DNA of 64,000 nucleotides from an uncultured bacterium (GCA_947493945.1 CANLSR010000001.1:248001-312000); one strand, 5' to 3'; shown: positions 42,019 to 51,058, counted from the first letter of the stretch. Numbers and translations are program-made. The notes: a model not told the origin generated them from the letters alone.

Positions 42019-42303
42019 TCAGCGGTCGAACTCGCGCGCGAGACGCTCCACGTAGGCGTCCCAGAGCGTGCGCGGGTCGGCGGCGTAGACCTCGACGAAG
42101 CCGCAGTCGCCGCACACCTGGGCGCGCGTCGAGACGCGAACCTCGCCGGTGAACATCAGGGCGTCCGGCTTGGTCTCGACGCCCAGCTCGGCCGGCATTC
42201 GGGCGTTGCCCTCGCGCCGGTCGATCAGGCGGACGTCGGGGATGACGGCGTCCGAGCCGCACTTGAGGCAGCGGGGCGACAGCTCTGGCGAGGTCTCGGG
42301 CAT
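42019..42303 (-). CDS. Small zinc-ribbon protein, copy B
   Basis: This 94-residue protein has an N-terminal CLKCGSD (Cys12, Cys15) and a C-terminal CGDCGF, four cysteines positioned to bind one zinc. Between them lies a basic/acidic segment with no further motif. I do not recognise a named family. It is clearly paralogous to the gene just upstream (42309): both start MPET and share CGSDAVIPDV, VCGDCGF and a WD..VERL.RE ending. The start is ATG 42303, five bases after the upstream stop. Confidence 0.75.
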   Translation of the reverse strand: MPETSPELSPRCLKCGSDAVIPDVRLIDRREGNARMPAELGVETKPDALMFTGEVRVSTRAQVCGDCGFVEVYAADPRTLWDAYVERLAREFDR

Positions 42304-42308
42304 GGCGG

Positions 42309-42599
42309 TTAGGGGCCGAGCTCGCGCGAGAGCCGCTCGACGTGGCCGTCCCACAACGTCTGGGGGTCGTCGGCGAACAGCATGGCGAACCCGCAATCGC
42401 CGCACACGCGGTACGTGGCCCGGGACGTCGCGGGCTTCTTGCGCAGCATGGCCCCAGGGTCCGTGTGGAGCCCGACGCCGAACCTGTTGGTGAGCCCGTT
42501 CACCGTCGACCTTCCGTCGAACAGGAAAACGTCGGGGATCACAGCGTCGGAGCCGCACGCCACGCAGTGAGGCGTGATGGCACGGTGGGTCTCGGGCAT
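42309..42599 (-). CDS. Small zinc-ribbon protein, copy A
   Basis: This 96-residue paralogue of the following gene has CVACGSDAVIPDV near 12 and CGDCGFAMLFADDP near 67, forming a four-cysteine zinc ribbon. The middle segment diverges. Zinc ribbons of this size bind nucleic acid or protein, but nothing tells which. The start is ATG 42599. It lies 30 bp after the M42 peptidase gene and five bases before its copy, probably one transcript. Confidence 0.75.
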   Translation of the reverse strand: MPETHRAITPHCVACGSDAVIPDVFLFDGRSTVNGLTNRFGVGLHTDPGAMLRKKPATSRATYRVCGDCGFAMLFADDPQTLWDGHVERLSRELGP

Positions 42600-42629
42600 G
42601 AGCGGCTGGCGGAAGGCGTCGGCGGGCGG

Positions 42630-43712
42630 CTAGAGGATCTCGGTGCGGAACGTGTCGTCGGCCGTGACCGAGCGGGCGAAGGCCGCCAGCAGCGCGACCG
42701 TGTGCTCGACGTCGGCCAGGTCGACGGTCTCGACGGTCGAGTGCATGTAGCGCATCGGGATGGACACGAGCGCGCTCGGGATGCCGCGCCGGGTGGTAAA
42801 GATGACGTCGGTGTCGGTGCCCGAAAAGCGGCTGGACGACTCGTGCTGGAGCGGGATGTCGTTCTGCTCCGCCACCTCGATCAGCCGCTCCACGACGGCC
42901 GGGTGGTTGACCGTCCCGTGCGTCACGGACGGGCCGCCGCCCAGGCGCACGTCGCCGTGCTTGGCCTTCTCGATGCCCGGCGAGTCGGTCGCGTGCGTCA
43001 CGTCCAGCACGACGGCCACGTCGGGCTCGATGGCGTAGGCCGCCATCCGGGCGCCGTTGCCGCCGATCTCTTCCTGGACCGCGTTCAGCGCCGTCACCGC
43101 CGCCGCGTGCTTTTTGCCGCCGGCCAGCTCCGCCAGCACCTGGGTGAGCACGAAGCCGCCCAGCCGGTTGTCCAGCGCGCGGCCGGTCACGCGCGTGTCG
43201 GTCAGCATCTCGACGGCCTCGGCGTAGACGCCCGGCTGGCCGACGCGCAGCCCCAGCTCGGCCACCTCCTCCTTGCTCGACGCGCCCACGTCGACGAACA
43301 GCTCCTCCACCTTGGGCACTTTCTCCTCGTCCTTGCGGTCGCGCAGGTGGATCGCCGTGTTGCCCAGGACGCCCGGCACCGGCCCCTTGGAGCCCAAGAA
43401 CATGATCCGCCGAGCGCGCGCGATGGCGTGGTCGGAGCCCCCGATGCGGTCGACGCGCAGGAACCCCTCGTCGGTGACGTACTTGATGGCGAAGCCGATC
43501 TCGTCGGCGTGGGCCTCCAGGAGCACCGTCGGCGCGTCCTTTTTGCCGTCGCGCGTGGCCCAGGCGCTGCCGTAGGCGTCGCTCTCGACGCGGTCGGCCT
43601 GGGCGGCGGCGCGGGCGGCCCAGAGCCGCTGGCCGGGCGCCTCGAAGCCCGTCGGCGAGGGCGTGCGGAGAAGGTCGAAGAGGAACTGGCGGTCGTCGTC
43701 GGAGAGCGGCAT
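42630..43712 (-). CDS. M42-family metallo-aminopeptidase
   Basis: This 360-residue cytosolic di-metal aminopeptidase belongs to the FrvX/glutamyl/TET-like family. Metal ligands and catalytic residues are visible: EAHADEIGF near 67, DNRLGG near 178, QEEIGGNGA near 211 and VVLDVTHATDSP near 229. The late metal His lies in YMHSTVE near 325. Such enzymes cleave short peptides and often form large tetrahedral complexes. ATG 43712 is chosen (LSDDDRQFLFDLLRTPSPTG is the expected N-terminus). Two zinc-ribbon genes follow. Divergent from the PIG-L gene. Confidence 0.93.
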   Translation of the reverse strand: MPLSDDDRQFLFDLLRTPSPTGFEAPGQRLWAARAAAQADRVESDAYGSAWATRDGKKDAPTVLLEAHADEIGFAIKYVTDEGFLRVDRIGGSDHAIARARRIMFLGSKGPVPGVLGNTAIHLRDRKDEEKVPKVEELFVDVGASSKEEVAELGLRVGQPGVYAEAVEMLTDTRVTGRALDNRLGGFVLTQVLAELAGGKKHAAAVTALNAVQEEIGGNGARMAAYAIEPDVAVVLDVTHATDSPGIEKAKHGDVRLGGGPSVTHGTVNHPAVVERLIEVAEQNDIPLQHESSSRFSGTDTDVIFTTRRGIPSALVSIPMRYMHSTVETVDLADVEHTVALLAAFARSVTADDTFRTEIL

Positions 43713-43866
43713 GGGGCGGATGTAAAGAGAAAAGGAGCTGCGACACTGGGGGCTCTCCCGGGAGGTCCCCTCCCCTGGGAGGGGGAGGGGGAGCACACGC
43801 GGGCCATGGGCCGGCGTGGGGAGAGCGGGCGAGGACGCGGGGCGCAGGGATCGGGGCCGGGCGGGG

Positions 43867-43874
43867 TACGTTCG
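43867..43874 (+). promoter_or_regulatory. -7-like box TACGTTCG of the PIG-L gene
   Basis: TACGTTCG ends 26 nt before the ATG at 43901, in line with the window-wide box and spacing. Confidence 0.4.
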
Positions 43875-43900
43875 CCCGGCGCGCACGCCCCGTTCCGCCG

Positions 43901-46198
43901 ATGCCCCGATTTGTCCTCGCCTTCGCCGCCCTCGCCCTGTCGCTCGCCCCGCTGGCGACGGCCGCCAGCGCGCGCCCGGACCCGCCGGACCGGGCGCTCG
44001 TGGTCATGAACCTGGCCGCCCACCCCGACGACGAGGACGGCCTGACGATGGCCTACTACCGCGGCAACCAGGACGCCGTGGTGTACTCGGTGATCGCCAC
44101 GCGCGGCGAGGGCGGCCAGAACGAGGCCGGGCCGGACCTCTACGAGCGGCTGGGCGCCATCCGCACGGCCGAGACCGAGGCCGCCGCCCGCATCCTGGGC
44201 ACGCGCGTGACCTACCTCGACCGCTACGACTTCGGGTTCTCCAAGCACGCCGCCGAGGCCTTTGCCGAGTGGAGCGCGCCGCGCACCGGCTTTTGGCAGG
44301 ACCGCGACGGGCTGGCGCTGGACGCCGACGCCGGACGCGACGCGCTCGTGGCCGACGTCGTGCGGCTGGTGCGGCTCTACAAGCCCGACGTGCTGTTCAC
44401 CAACCACGACACCACGACGGCCTGGCCCGACGCCCAGCACGGCCACCACCAGGCCGTCGGCATCGCGGCCTACCAGGCGTTCGGCCTCGCCGCCGACGGG
44501 TCCTACCACCCCGAGCAACTGGCGGAGGACGGCGTGGACCTGTGGCAGCCGTCGCGGCTGTTCGTCCGCCAGGGCGGATTTTCGGACGGCGCGCCCGACG
44601 CCTACGACGCGGCCGTCCCCGTCGGCGACGCGTGCCAGGCGACCGCCAGCCGGCCGGCCGAGGCGTGCGCCGACCGCGCCGTGACCGCGGCGGCCCAGCA
44701 CGTGAGCCAGGGCTTCGACACGTTCGCGCCTCGGTTCCGCCGCGACACGACCTACTTCGCGCTGCTGGCGGAAGCCCCCGGCGCACCGCCGCTGCCCCCG
44801 GACGCCGCCGATCTGGCCGCCGGCTTGGCCCCCAACGCACACGCCGCCGACCTCAGCCTGGCGACGATGGTCGACAGCCAGCGCCTGCCCCCGCTCGACG
44901 GACTGGCGGTGGCCGCCGAGACCGTCGTCCCGAGCCAGTCGGTCTACGTCACCTGGCCCGCCGGCGGCGACCGCCAGTCCGTCACCGTCGAGCCGCCGCC
45001 GGGCGCGCCGACGCGCGGCCTGTTCGCGGCCGGGCCCCAGACGGCCCCGCTCTCGGCGGGCCAGCTGCGCGTCCCCGTCCCCTCGGGCACGCCGCCGACG
45101 GCGCCGGCCCACCGCGCCCAGTACACCCGCGCCAACGGCACCCCGCCGATGCTCTACGCCGTCCGCGACGGCGGCCGGCTGGTGGCCGGCGGGCGCCTGC
45201 CGGTCCAGGTCGTGCCCCCGGCAACGGTCGACCTGGACGCCTCGCCCATCCGGCTCGCCAGCGGCACGACCGAGATCCCGGTCTCGCTGACGGTCTACGA
45301 CGCCCGCCTGGACACCGTCTCGGTCGGGCTGACGGTGGTGGGTTCTGACGACCAGGCCGTCTCGTTCCAGGTGCTCCCCGTCGCCGCCGCGGATGGCGGC
45401 GCGACCTTCACCATCGACCTGGACGACGCGGCGCCGGGCCGCTACCGCGTCCTGGCCGAGGCGCGGACGAGCGGCTGCGGCCTCCCGTGGTACCGTGTCT
45501 CACGCCCGGCCGCCGTGCTCCCCGACGTGTCGGTGGCGCCGGGCCTGCGCGTCGGCTTCGTGCGCTCCTACGACGGCACGATGGGCGACGCGCTCCGCGT
45601 GATGGGCGCCGGCGTGACCGACCTCGATTCGACGGCTCTCGCCAGCGGCGACCTGGACAGCCTCGACACCATCGTCGTCGACATCCGGGCGACGCTGGAG
45701 CGGGCCGATCTGCGCGAGTCCTTCCCCCGGCTCCTCGCCTGGGTCGAGCGCGGCGGCCACCTGGTCGTGGGCTACCACAAGACGTTCGAGTGGAACCCGG
45801 GCGCCGACCTGTACGCGCCGTACCCGCTGCAACTCGGCCGCGACCGCGTGGTCGACGAGACGGCGCCGGTCACCGTGCTCCGGCCGGAGCACACGCTGTT
45901 CACCCAGCCCCACCGCTTGACTGAATCGGACTGGGACAACTGGGTCCAGGAGCGCGGCCTGTACTTTCCCGCCGAGGCCGACGCGCGCTACCAGCGACTG
46001 GTGACGGTCGGCGACCCCGGCGAGGAGCCGCTGACGACGGGCCTGCTGCTGGCGGAGGTCGGGCGCGGGACCTACGTCTACTCGCCGCTGGTGTGGTACC
46101 GCCAGCTGGCGGCCTTGAATCCGGGCGCGTGGCGGGCCTTCGCCAACCTGGTGTCGCTGCCCTTGGTGGACGGCCGGGGCTCCCACGGCACGCGATGA
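43901..46198 (+). CDS. Secreted PIG-L/LmbE-family deacetylase
   Basis: This 765-residue exported protein begins with a signal peptide (about 1-22). A zinc-dependent N-acetylglucosaminyl-deacetylase-like domain follows, with HPDDE at 41-45, RGEGGQNE near 68 and a later HGHHQAV metal-ligand segment near 185. The second half (about 300-765) is a beta-rich region plus a C-terminal domain with VVGYHKTFEWNPG near 625, whose role is unclear. The likely substrate is an N-acetyl sugar of extracellular or envelope origin. The stop overlaps the next gene as ATGA. Confidence 0.88.
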   Translation: MPRFVLAFAALALSLAPLATAASARPDPPDRALVVMNLAAHPDDEDGLTMAYYRGNQDAVVYSVIATRGEGGQNEAGPDLYERLGAIRTAETEAAARILGTRVTYLDRYDFGFSKHAAEAFAEWSAPRTGFWQDRDGLALDADAGRDALVADVVRLVRLYKPDVLFTNHDTTTAWPDAQHGHHQAVGIAAYQAFGLAADGSYHPEQLAEDGVDLWQPSRLFVRQGGFSDGAPDAYDAAVPVGDACQATASRPAEACADRAVTAAAQHVSQGFDTFAPRFRRDTTYFALLAEAPGAPPLPPDAADLAAGLAPNAHAADLSLATMVDSQRLPPLDGLAVAAETVVPSQSVYVTWPAGGDRQSVTVEPPPGAPTRGLFAAGPQTAPLSAGQLRVPVPSGTPPTAPAHRAQYTRANGTPPMLYAVRDGGRLVAGGRLPVQVVPPATVDLDASPIRLASGTTEIPVSLTVYDARLDTVSVGLTVVGSDDQAVSFQVLPVAAADGGATFTIDLDDAAPGRYRVLAEARTSGCGLPWYRVSRPAAVLPDVSVAPGLRVGFVRSYDGTMGDALRVMGAGVTDLDSTALASGDLDSLDTIVVDIRATLERADLRESFPRLLAWVERGGHLVVGYHKTFEWNPGADLYAPYPLQLGRDRVVDETAPVTVLRPEHTLFTQPHRLTESDWDNWVQERGLYFPAEADARYQRLVTVGDPGEEPLTTGLLLAEVGRGTYVYSPLVWYRQLAALNPGAWRAFANLVSLPLVDGRGSHGTR

Positions 46199-47079
46199 CG
46201 GAGCGCCGGTGGGCCTTCGCCGCACTCGCGACGGCCAGCGCGCTGTGGGGCGCCTCCTTTCTTCTGGGCAAGCTGGCGCTGGCCGGCGTGGGGCCGACGT
46301 GGCTCATCACGCTCCGGTTCGCCATCGCCTCGGCGGTCATGCTCCCGTTCGTGCGCTGGCGGCGCCTATCGGTGACGCGACGCGACCTGAGGCTGATCGC
46401 CACCGGCGCGGTCCTGGCCGGCCCGGTGGCGTTCGTGCTCCAGTTCGAGGGCCTGTCGAGGACCACCGCCAGCAGCGCGGCCCTCTTGGTCGCGATCTCG
46501 GCGCCGCTCTTGGCCGTCGGCGCGGCGATGGTGGACGGCGAGCGCGCCGGGAAGACCGCGTGGACCGCCATCGCCCTCTCGACCGTGGGCGTCTCGCTGT
46601 TGGTGGGCGCGCCCGGACCCGGGCGGACGCTCTTGGGCGACGCCATGTGCGCCGCGTCCATCGTCGGCGCCGTCGTCTGGTCGCTGCTGTCGCGGCGGCT
46701 GACGCGCCGGGTTGGGGCGCTGCCTTCGACGGCGCTCCAATTTGCGGCGGCGCTTGTGGTCCTGGTGCCGATGGCGGCCGTGCGCGAGGGGCCGCTGCCG
46801 GCGATGTCGGGCGGCGTCTGGGCGTCGGTCCTGGCCCTGGGCCTGGGCTGCACGGCCGTCACCTTCGGGCTCTGGAACTGGGGCCTGGCCCGCGTCGAGG
46901 CAGCGCGCGCGGGCGTGCTCTCCAACATCGAGCCCATCGTCGGGACGGCGCTGGGCGTCCTGATCCTGCACGACCGGCCGGGGCCGCTGTCGCTCGTCGG
47001 CGGCGCGCTGCTGGTCGCCGCCGCCGGGCTGGCGACTCGCCCCGACAGCCCTCCGGTCCAACCGAGCGTGGCCCTATGA
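46195..47079 (+). CDS. EamA/DMT-family transporter
   Basis: This 294-residue inner-membrane protein has ten hydrophobic helices in two EamA repeats. The N-terminus (ALWGASFLLGKLAL, about 18-31) and the second repeat around SIVGAVVWSLLSR are typical of drug/metabolite exporters. The substrate cannot be read from sequence. It starts at ATG 46195 inside the PIG-L stop and ends in the ZapE start (ATGA at 47076-47079), so the three genes form one tightly coupled unit. Confidence 0.9.
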   Translation: MTERRWAFAALATASALWGASFLLGKLALAGVGPTWLITLRFAIASAVMLPFVRWRRLSVTRRDLRLIATGAVLAGPVAFVLQFEGLSRTTASSAALLVAISAPLLAVGAAMVDGERAGKTAWTAIALSTVGVSLLVGAPGPGRTLLGDAMCAASIVGAVVWSLLSRRLTRRVGALPSTALQFAAALVVLVPMAAVREGPLPAMSGGVWASVLALGLGCTAVTFGLWNWGLARVEAARAGVLSNIEPIVGTALGVLILHDRPGPLSLVGGALLVAAAGLATRPDSPPVQPSVAL

Positions 47080-48089
47080 CCGACGACCTCCGCCCGCCCC
47101 GCCGCTACGACGACGCCCGGCTGGCGACGTACACGCCCCAGACCGAGAGCCAGGCCGAGGCGCTCCGGAGCGCCCGCCAGTTCGTGCGGCTGGTGCGCGT
47201 CCGCACGGGCCGGCCGTCGTGGATGCGGCTGTTCTCGCGCGACGACGGGCTCCGCGGAGGGCTCTACCTCGTCGGGCCGGTGGGGACGGGCAAGACGCAC
47301 CTGCTGGCGTCGATCCACCACGCGCTCCAAACGCCCGACGGAGACCGTGCTCCCGTCGCCTGCGCCTACACCCACTCGTCGGCCCTCCTGCGGGACCGGC
47401 GGACGCCGGAGGCGTATGCGGAGCACGTCGCGGAGCACGCCCGGGTGCTGTGCCTGGACGAGGTGGAACTGGACGACCCCGCCGGCGAGGTCCGCTTGAT
47501 CGGCGTGCTCCGGGCGCTGCGCGAGCGCGGCGTCACGCTGGCGGCCACGTCCAACGCCGAGCCCGAGCGGTTCGTCTCGTCGCACCTCGGACGCGACCGC
47601 CTGGAGCGGTTTATCTCGGAAGAGTTCGAGCGCCAGTACCACGTCGTGTTCGTCGGCGGCGACGACTTCCGCCAGCGGCTCGACAAGGAGGGCCGCGCCT
47701 GGATCGGGGCCCCGGACGCCGCCCGCGCCGCCATGCGCCGGGCCTACGACGCCGCGCCCGAGCCCAAACGCTGGCTCGCCTTCGACGACCTGATCCGCCT
47801 GACCACCGACGTCGAGCGGACGCGCCTGACCGCCGACCTCGCCCGGTCCCGGGCGCTGTTTATCGACGGGATCACTGTCGCCGACACCGACGCCGCCCTG
47901 CGCCTGCTGCGCGTCGCCGACGACCTCTACGGCCTGCCCGACCCGCCGACGCTGTCCTTTACCGCCGAGGCGCCGCCCGCCGAGTGGTTCGCCGCCGAGG
48001 GCCGCGCCGGACTGGCGGCCGCGATCGCCGAGAAGTTTACCCGGACCACGAGCCGGCTCACCGCGCTCGCCGCCGTCGAGCGCGTCTAG
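47076..48089 (+). CDS. zapE: Cell-division ATPase ZapE (AFG1/LACE1 family)
   Basis: This 337-residue AAA-type ATPase has Walker A GPVGTGKTH near 67, Walker B LCLDEVELDD near 124 and the ZapE/AFG1 segment VTLAATSNAEPERF near 151, followed by Arg-finger residues. ZapE associates with the division septum and lowers FtsZ ring stability under stress; in mitochondria AFG1 has chaperone or quality-control roles. It is translationally coupled to the EamA gene by a 4-base overlap. It ends 44 bp from the convergent methyltransferase stop. Confidence 0.9.
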   Translation: MTDDLRPPRRYDDARLATYTPQTESQAEALRSARQFVRLVRVRTGRPSWMRLFSRDDGLRGGLYLVGPVGTGKTHLLASIHHALQTPDGDRAPVACAYTHSSALLRDRRTPEAYAEHVAEHARVLCLDEVELDDPAGEVRLIGVLRALRERGVTLAATSNAEPERFVSSHLGRDRLERFISEEFERQYHVVFVGGDDFRQRLDKEGRAWIGAPDAARAAMRRAYDAAPEPKRWLAFDDLIRLTTDVERTRLTADLARSRALFIDGITVADTDAALRLLRVADDLYGLPDPPTLSFTAEAPPAEWFAAEGRAGLAAAIAEKFTRTTSRLTALAAVERV

Positions 48090-48133
48090 AGAAGGGGCCG
48101 GCCGCTCACGGCCTCCGCGAGCCCGACCCGCGT

Positions 48134-48835
48134 CTACCCGCGCGCGAACGCCGTAAAGCTGGCGAACGAGCCGGACGTCCAGTCGCCCTGAAACGCGTGC
48201 GGGTTGGGGACGTGGTCCAGAACGGACCACTCGGGCGCGTTCTCCCGGATCCACGTCGAGTAGGCCCGGTGGCGCACGTGCGGCTCCTGGGCCGCGTCTT
48301 GGGTGTCGCGGTCGCTCGAGTAGACCACCACGTACCGAGACGCCGACGCGAACAAAGTGGCCATGTAGTCCTCGAACACCTCGTCCTCGACCAGGTGGAA
48401 GATGACGTCGAGCGAGAGCGCCAGGTCGAACGCACGGGCGGGCCGGTACCGGTCGAGCAGCTCGAACCCCTTCGACGCGTCGTCCGCAAAGCGTTCCCGG
48501 CACAGCGCGATCGCCTGCGGGCTCACGTCCACCCCCAGGTACGTGTCCACGTCGAGCAGCCCGAGCTGGTGCCCGTCTCCACAGCCGAGCTCGACCACCG
48601 TGGTCACGTCGTGGCGTTCGACAAAGTCGTTGATGACCTTGGCTTTGTACATCGCCAGCATCCCCCGCGACCCCGGCCCCGACGTCCCGCCCCGGCTGTA
48701 CCTCTTGTCCCAGTAGTCAGAGGACGTGCTGAAAGCCAGCCCCTTTGCGAACAGGTACGGCGTCACGACGAGGGCGCTCAAAAGCCGACTTTCGATGGCG
48801 GCGGACCGGATCCTAACGAGAGCTTTCCGGATCAT
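48134..48835 (-). CDS. SAM-dependent methyltransferase of atypical base composition
   Basis: This 233-residue class I methyltransferase has SAM motif I VVELGCGDG near 94. The post-I acidic residue lies in YLGVDVSPQAI, and LALSLDVIFHLVEDE near 156 forms motif IV. An N-terminal hydrophobic stretch (about 15-35) may associate with membrane. Its codon choice is less GC-rich than most neighbours, and the sequence upstream is the most AT-rich in the window, which suggests recent acquisition; such proteins often sit in polysaccharide loci. ATG 48835 is used. The substrate is unknown. Confidence 0.8.
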   Translation of the reverse strand: MIRKALVRIRSAAIESRLLSALVVTPYLFAKGLAFSTSSDYWDKRYSRGGTSGPGSRGMLAMYKAKVINDFVERHDVTTVVELGCGDGHQLGLLDVDTYLGVDVSPQAIALCRERFADDASKGFELLDRYRPARAFDLALSLDVIFHLVEDEVFEDYMATLFASASRYVVVYSSDRDTQDAAQEPHVRHRAYSTWIRENAPEWSVLDHVPNPHAFQGDWTSGSFASFTAFARG

Positions 48836-49176
48836 GTGTCGGGGGGAAAGAGGAAGAGTGGCGATGCCCCAGACCTCGCCCCAGGTCGTAGGTCTGAATA
48901 TAACACCCCCAGACATGCGTCCGATTCTACCTGATGGTGCCTGGTTATGCGCCCCGATAAAGATCGGAACTCCCACCTCTCCCGCTGCAGCCTCCGACTC
49001 CGCGCCAACGCACCGATCGGCGAGTTCACCGGCGGCGCCGACGGCATCCGCCAGTCGGTGAGCGCGGCCGCTACCGAGACCTGGCGGCCGATGGGCCGCC
49101 GCCTGCCCCGACGTGCGCGTCGGGGCGGGCGAACCCGGCACCCGAGCCCGCGTCTACCGCCCCCCCTCTGGTCCCG
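48836..49176. other. Non-coding divergent gap, AT-rich at its left end
   Basis: These 341 bases separate the leftward methyltransferase gene from the rightward hydrolase gene. The left third (about 48836-48975) is distinctly AT-richer, with CTGAATATAACACC near 48894; its reverse strand reads TATATTCA as a possible -7 box. Further right is a perfect 9-bp hairpin GCCCCGACG-TGCG-CGTCGGGGC at 49105-49126. No credible gene is seen. Confidence 0.6.
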
Positions 49177-50082
49177 ATGCGCCTCGCCCTGCTCGCCCTG
49201 CTCCTCGTCACCGCCGGCTGCCAGTCGGCCAAGGAGGCCGTCGTCTCGGCAGCCGTCGCCTCGCGCCGTGCCGACGCCGGCCTGGAAACCCGCCAGGCGA
49301 CGGTCGACGGGCGGACGGTGGCCTACCTGGAGCGGCCCGGGACGGAGCCGGCGTTGGTGCTGCTCCACGGCTTCGGCGCCCAGAAAGACGCCTGGCTCGA
49401 CTTGGTGGACGTGGTCCCCGAGGGCCGCCGCGTGCTCGTCCCCGACCTGGCCGGCCACGGCGACTCGCCGGCCGAGCCCGGGGCCCGCTACGACGGCCCG
49501 CGCTACGCCGCCGACGTCGCCGCCTGGCTGGCGGAGGTGGCCGGCGGGCCGGTGGACCTGGCCGGCAACTCGATGGGCGGGCTGGTGGCCACCCTGGTGA
49601 CCATCGAGGCGCCCCGGGCCGTACGGTCGCTGGTCCTGCTCGACCCCGCCGGCGTCCCGTCGCCCCGGACGAGCGGGCTCGACTCTTTGGTGGCGAGCGG
49701 CACCAACCCGCTGATCCCGACCACGCGCGCCGAGTACGACCGGCTGCTGGCGTTCGTGTTCGCCACGCCGCCCGACCTGCCGGGCGTCGCGCGCGACGTG
49801 CTCGTGGCCGACACGCGCGAGCGCGCCCCGTTCCTGCGCCGGCTGTTCGCCGACCTCAACCGCACGCCCGGCGAGCTCCGGGCGCTGCTCCCCGAGATCC
49901 GCCAGCCGGTGCTGATCGTGTGGGGCGCCCAGGACCGCGTGCTCGACCCGTCGGCCGCGCCGCTCTGGGCCGAGGCCATCCCCAACGCCACGCTGGTGGT
50001 CCTCCCCGGCGTCGGCCACGCGCCGATGATGGAGGAGCCGGGCGAGACGGCCCGCCTTATCACCGACTTCCTCGCCCGCTAG
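49177..50082 (+). CDS. Lipoprotein alpha/beta hydrolase
   Basis: This 301-residue lipoprotein (lipobox LLVTAGC) carries an alpha/beta-hydrolase domain. The oxyanion-side segment LLHGFGAQKDAW is near 63, the nucleophile elbow GNSMGG near 129, the acid in IVWGAQDRV near 247 and the catalytic His in GVGHAPMMEEP near 274. It would act at the envelope on esters or similar substrates, which cannot be specified. The start is ATG 49177. It is followed 46 bp later by the dioxygenase gene, possibly co-transcribed. Confidence 0.9.
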   Translation: MRLALLALLLVTAGCQSAKEAVVSAAVASRRADAGLETRQATVDGRTVAYLERPGTEPALVLLHGFGAQKDAWLDLVDVVPEGRRVLVPDLAGHGDSPAEPGARYDGPRYAADVAAWLAEVAGGPVDLAGNSMGGLVATLVTIEAPRAVRSLVLLDPAGVPSPRTSGLDSLVASGTNPLIPTTRAEYDRLLAFVFATPPDLPGVARDVLVADTRERAPFLRRLFADLNRTPGELRALLPEIRQPVLIVWGAQDRVLDPSAAPLWAEAIPNATLVVLPGVGHAPMMEEPGETARLITDFLAR

Positions 50083-50128
50083 CGCCCCGCCCGCGCCAGC
50101 CGCCAGCAGCACGCGCCCACCTCCTGCC

Positions 50129-51058
50129 ATGACCTCCGGCCTCCACCACGTCACCGCCATCACCGGCCCGGCCCAGCCCACGGTCGACTTTTACTCGGGC
50201 GTGCTCGGGCTCCGGCTCGTCAAGCGGACCGTCAACTTCGACGACCCCGGGACCTACCACCTCTACTACGCCGACGGCGACGCGGCGCCGGGCTCCATCC
50301 TCACGTTTTTCCCCTGGGCCGCCGACGCGCTCCGGGGGCGGCCGGGGCAGGGCCAGGCCAGCGCCGTGGCGTACGCCGTGGCCCAGGGCGGCGTCGACGC
50401 GTGGGCGGACCGCCTGGCGGGGGCCGGCGTCGAGCGGACCGAGGCCGAGCGCTTTGGCGAGCGCGTGCTGTCGCTCCGCGGCCCCGACGGGCTGGCGGTC
50501 GAGGTCGTCGAGGGCGGCGCGGCCGGCGGAGGCTGGGCCGGGGGGCCGGTGGACGCGTCGCTGGCGCTGGGCGCCTTCCACTCGGTCACGTTGTGCTCGG
50601 CCGCGCCGTGGGCCACCCAGGAAGTGCTGGTCGGCGTGCTCGGGTTCGAGGTGGCGGGTGCCGAGGGCGGCCGGACGCGGCTCGTCAACCCGGCCGCCGA
50701 GCGCGCCGGCACCGTCGACCTGTTCTGCGCGCCCGGCGACGGCGCCGCCCGGATGGGCACCGGCACCGTCCACCACGTCGCGTTCCGCGTGCCCGACGAC
50801 CGCGCGCAGCGCGAGGTCCGAGACGCGCTCTTGGCCGCCGGCCTCCACCCCACCGAGCCGGTCGACCGCCAGTACTTCCGCTCGGTCTACGTCCGGGAGC
50901 CCGGCGGCGTCCTGTTCGAGATCGCCACCGACCCGCCCGGCTTCGCCGTCGACGAGCCGGCCGACGCGCTCGGCCGGTCGTTGATGCTCCCGCCGCAGTA
51001 CGAGCCGGTGCGCGACAAAATCGAGGCCCGGCTGCCGCCGCTGGCGGTGCCCGCGTAG
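50129..51058 (+). CDS. Ring-cleaving dioxygenase / glyoxalase-fold protein (MhqO-like)
   Basis: This 309-residue protein has two vicinal-oxygen-chelate (glyoxalase) modules. The first begins GLHHVTAITG with the metal His of LHH. The second contains TVHHVAFRVPDD near 212 and a metal Glu near YVREPGGVLFEIATDPPGF, about 254-272. The pattern VDFYSGVLGLRLVKRTVNFDDP is typical of MhqO/MhqA-type enzymes that act on hydroquinone-like or other aromatic diols. Metal ligands look intact. The start is ATG 50129. A 16-nt-loop inverted pair follows at 51098. Confidence 0.88.
   Translation: MTSGLHHVTAITGPAQPTVDFYSGVLGLRLVKRTVNFDDPGTYHLYYADGDAAPGSILTFFPWAADALRGRPGQGQASAVAYAVAQGGVDAWADRLAGAGVERTEAERFGERVLSLRGPDGLAVEVVEGGAAGGGWAGGPVDASLALGAFHSVTLCSAAPWATQEVLVGVLGFEVAGAEGGRTRLVNPAAERAGTVDLFCAPGDGAARMGTGTVHHVAFRVPDDRAQREVRDALLAAGLHPTEPVDRQYFRSVYVREPGGVLFEIATDPPGFAVDEPADALGRSLMLPPQYEPVRDKIEARLPPLAVPA

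Noticed and set aside
43202-45112. A 636-residue minus-strand frame across the M42 peptidase and PIG-L genes
   Set aside because: It overlaps two well-supported genes in other frames and has Arg/Ala/Gly-rich shadow composition.
48946-49600. Plus-strand frame of 217 codons before the hydrolase gene
   Set aside because: Arg/Pro/Ser-rich shadow translation that overlaps the lipoprotein hydrolase in another frame; no recognisable features.
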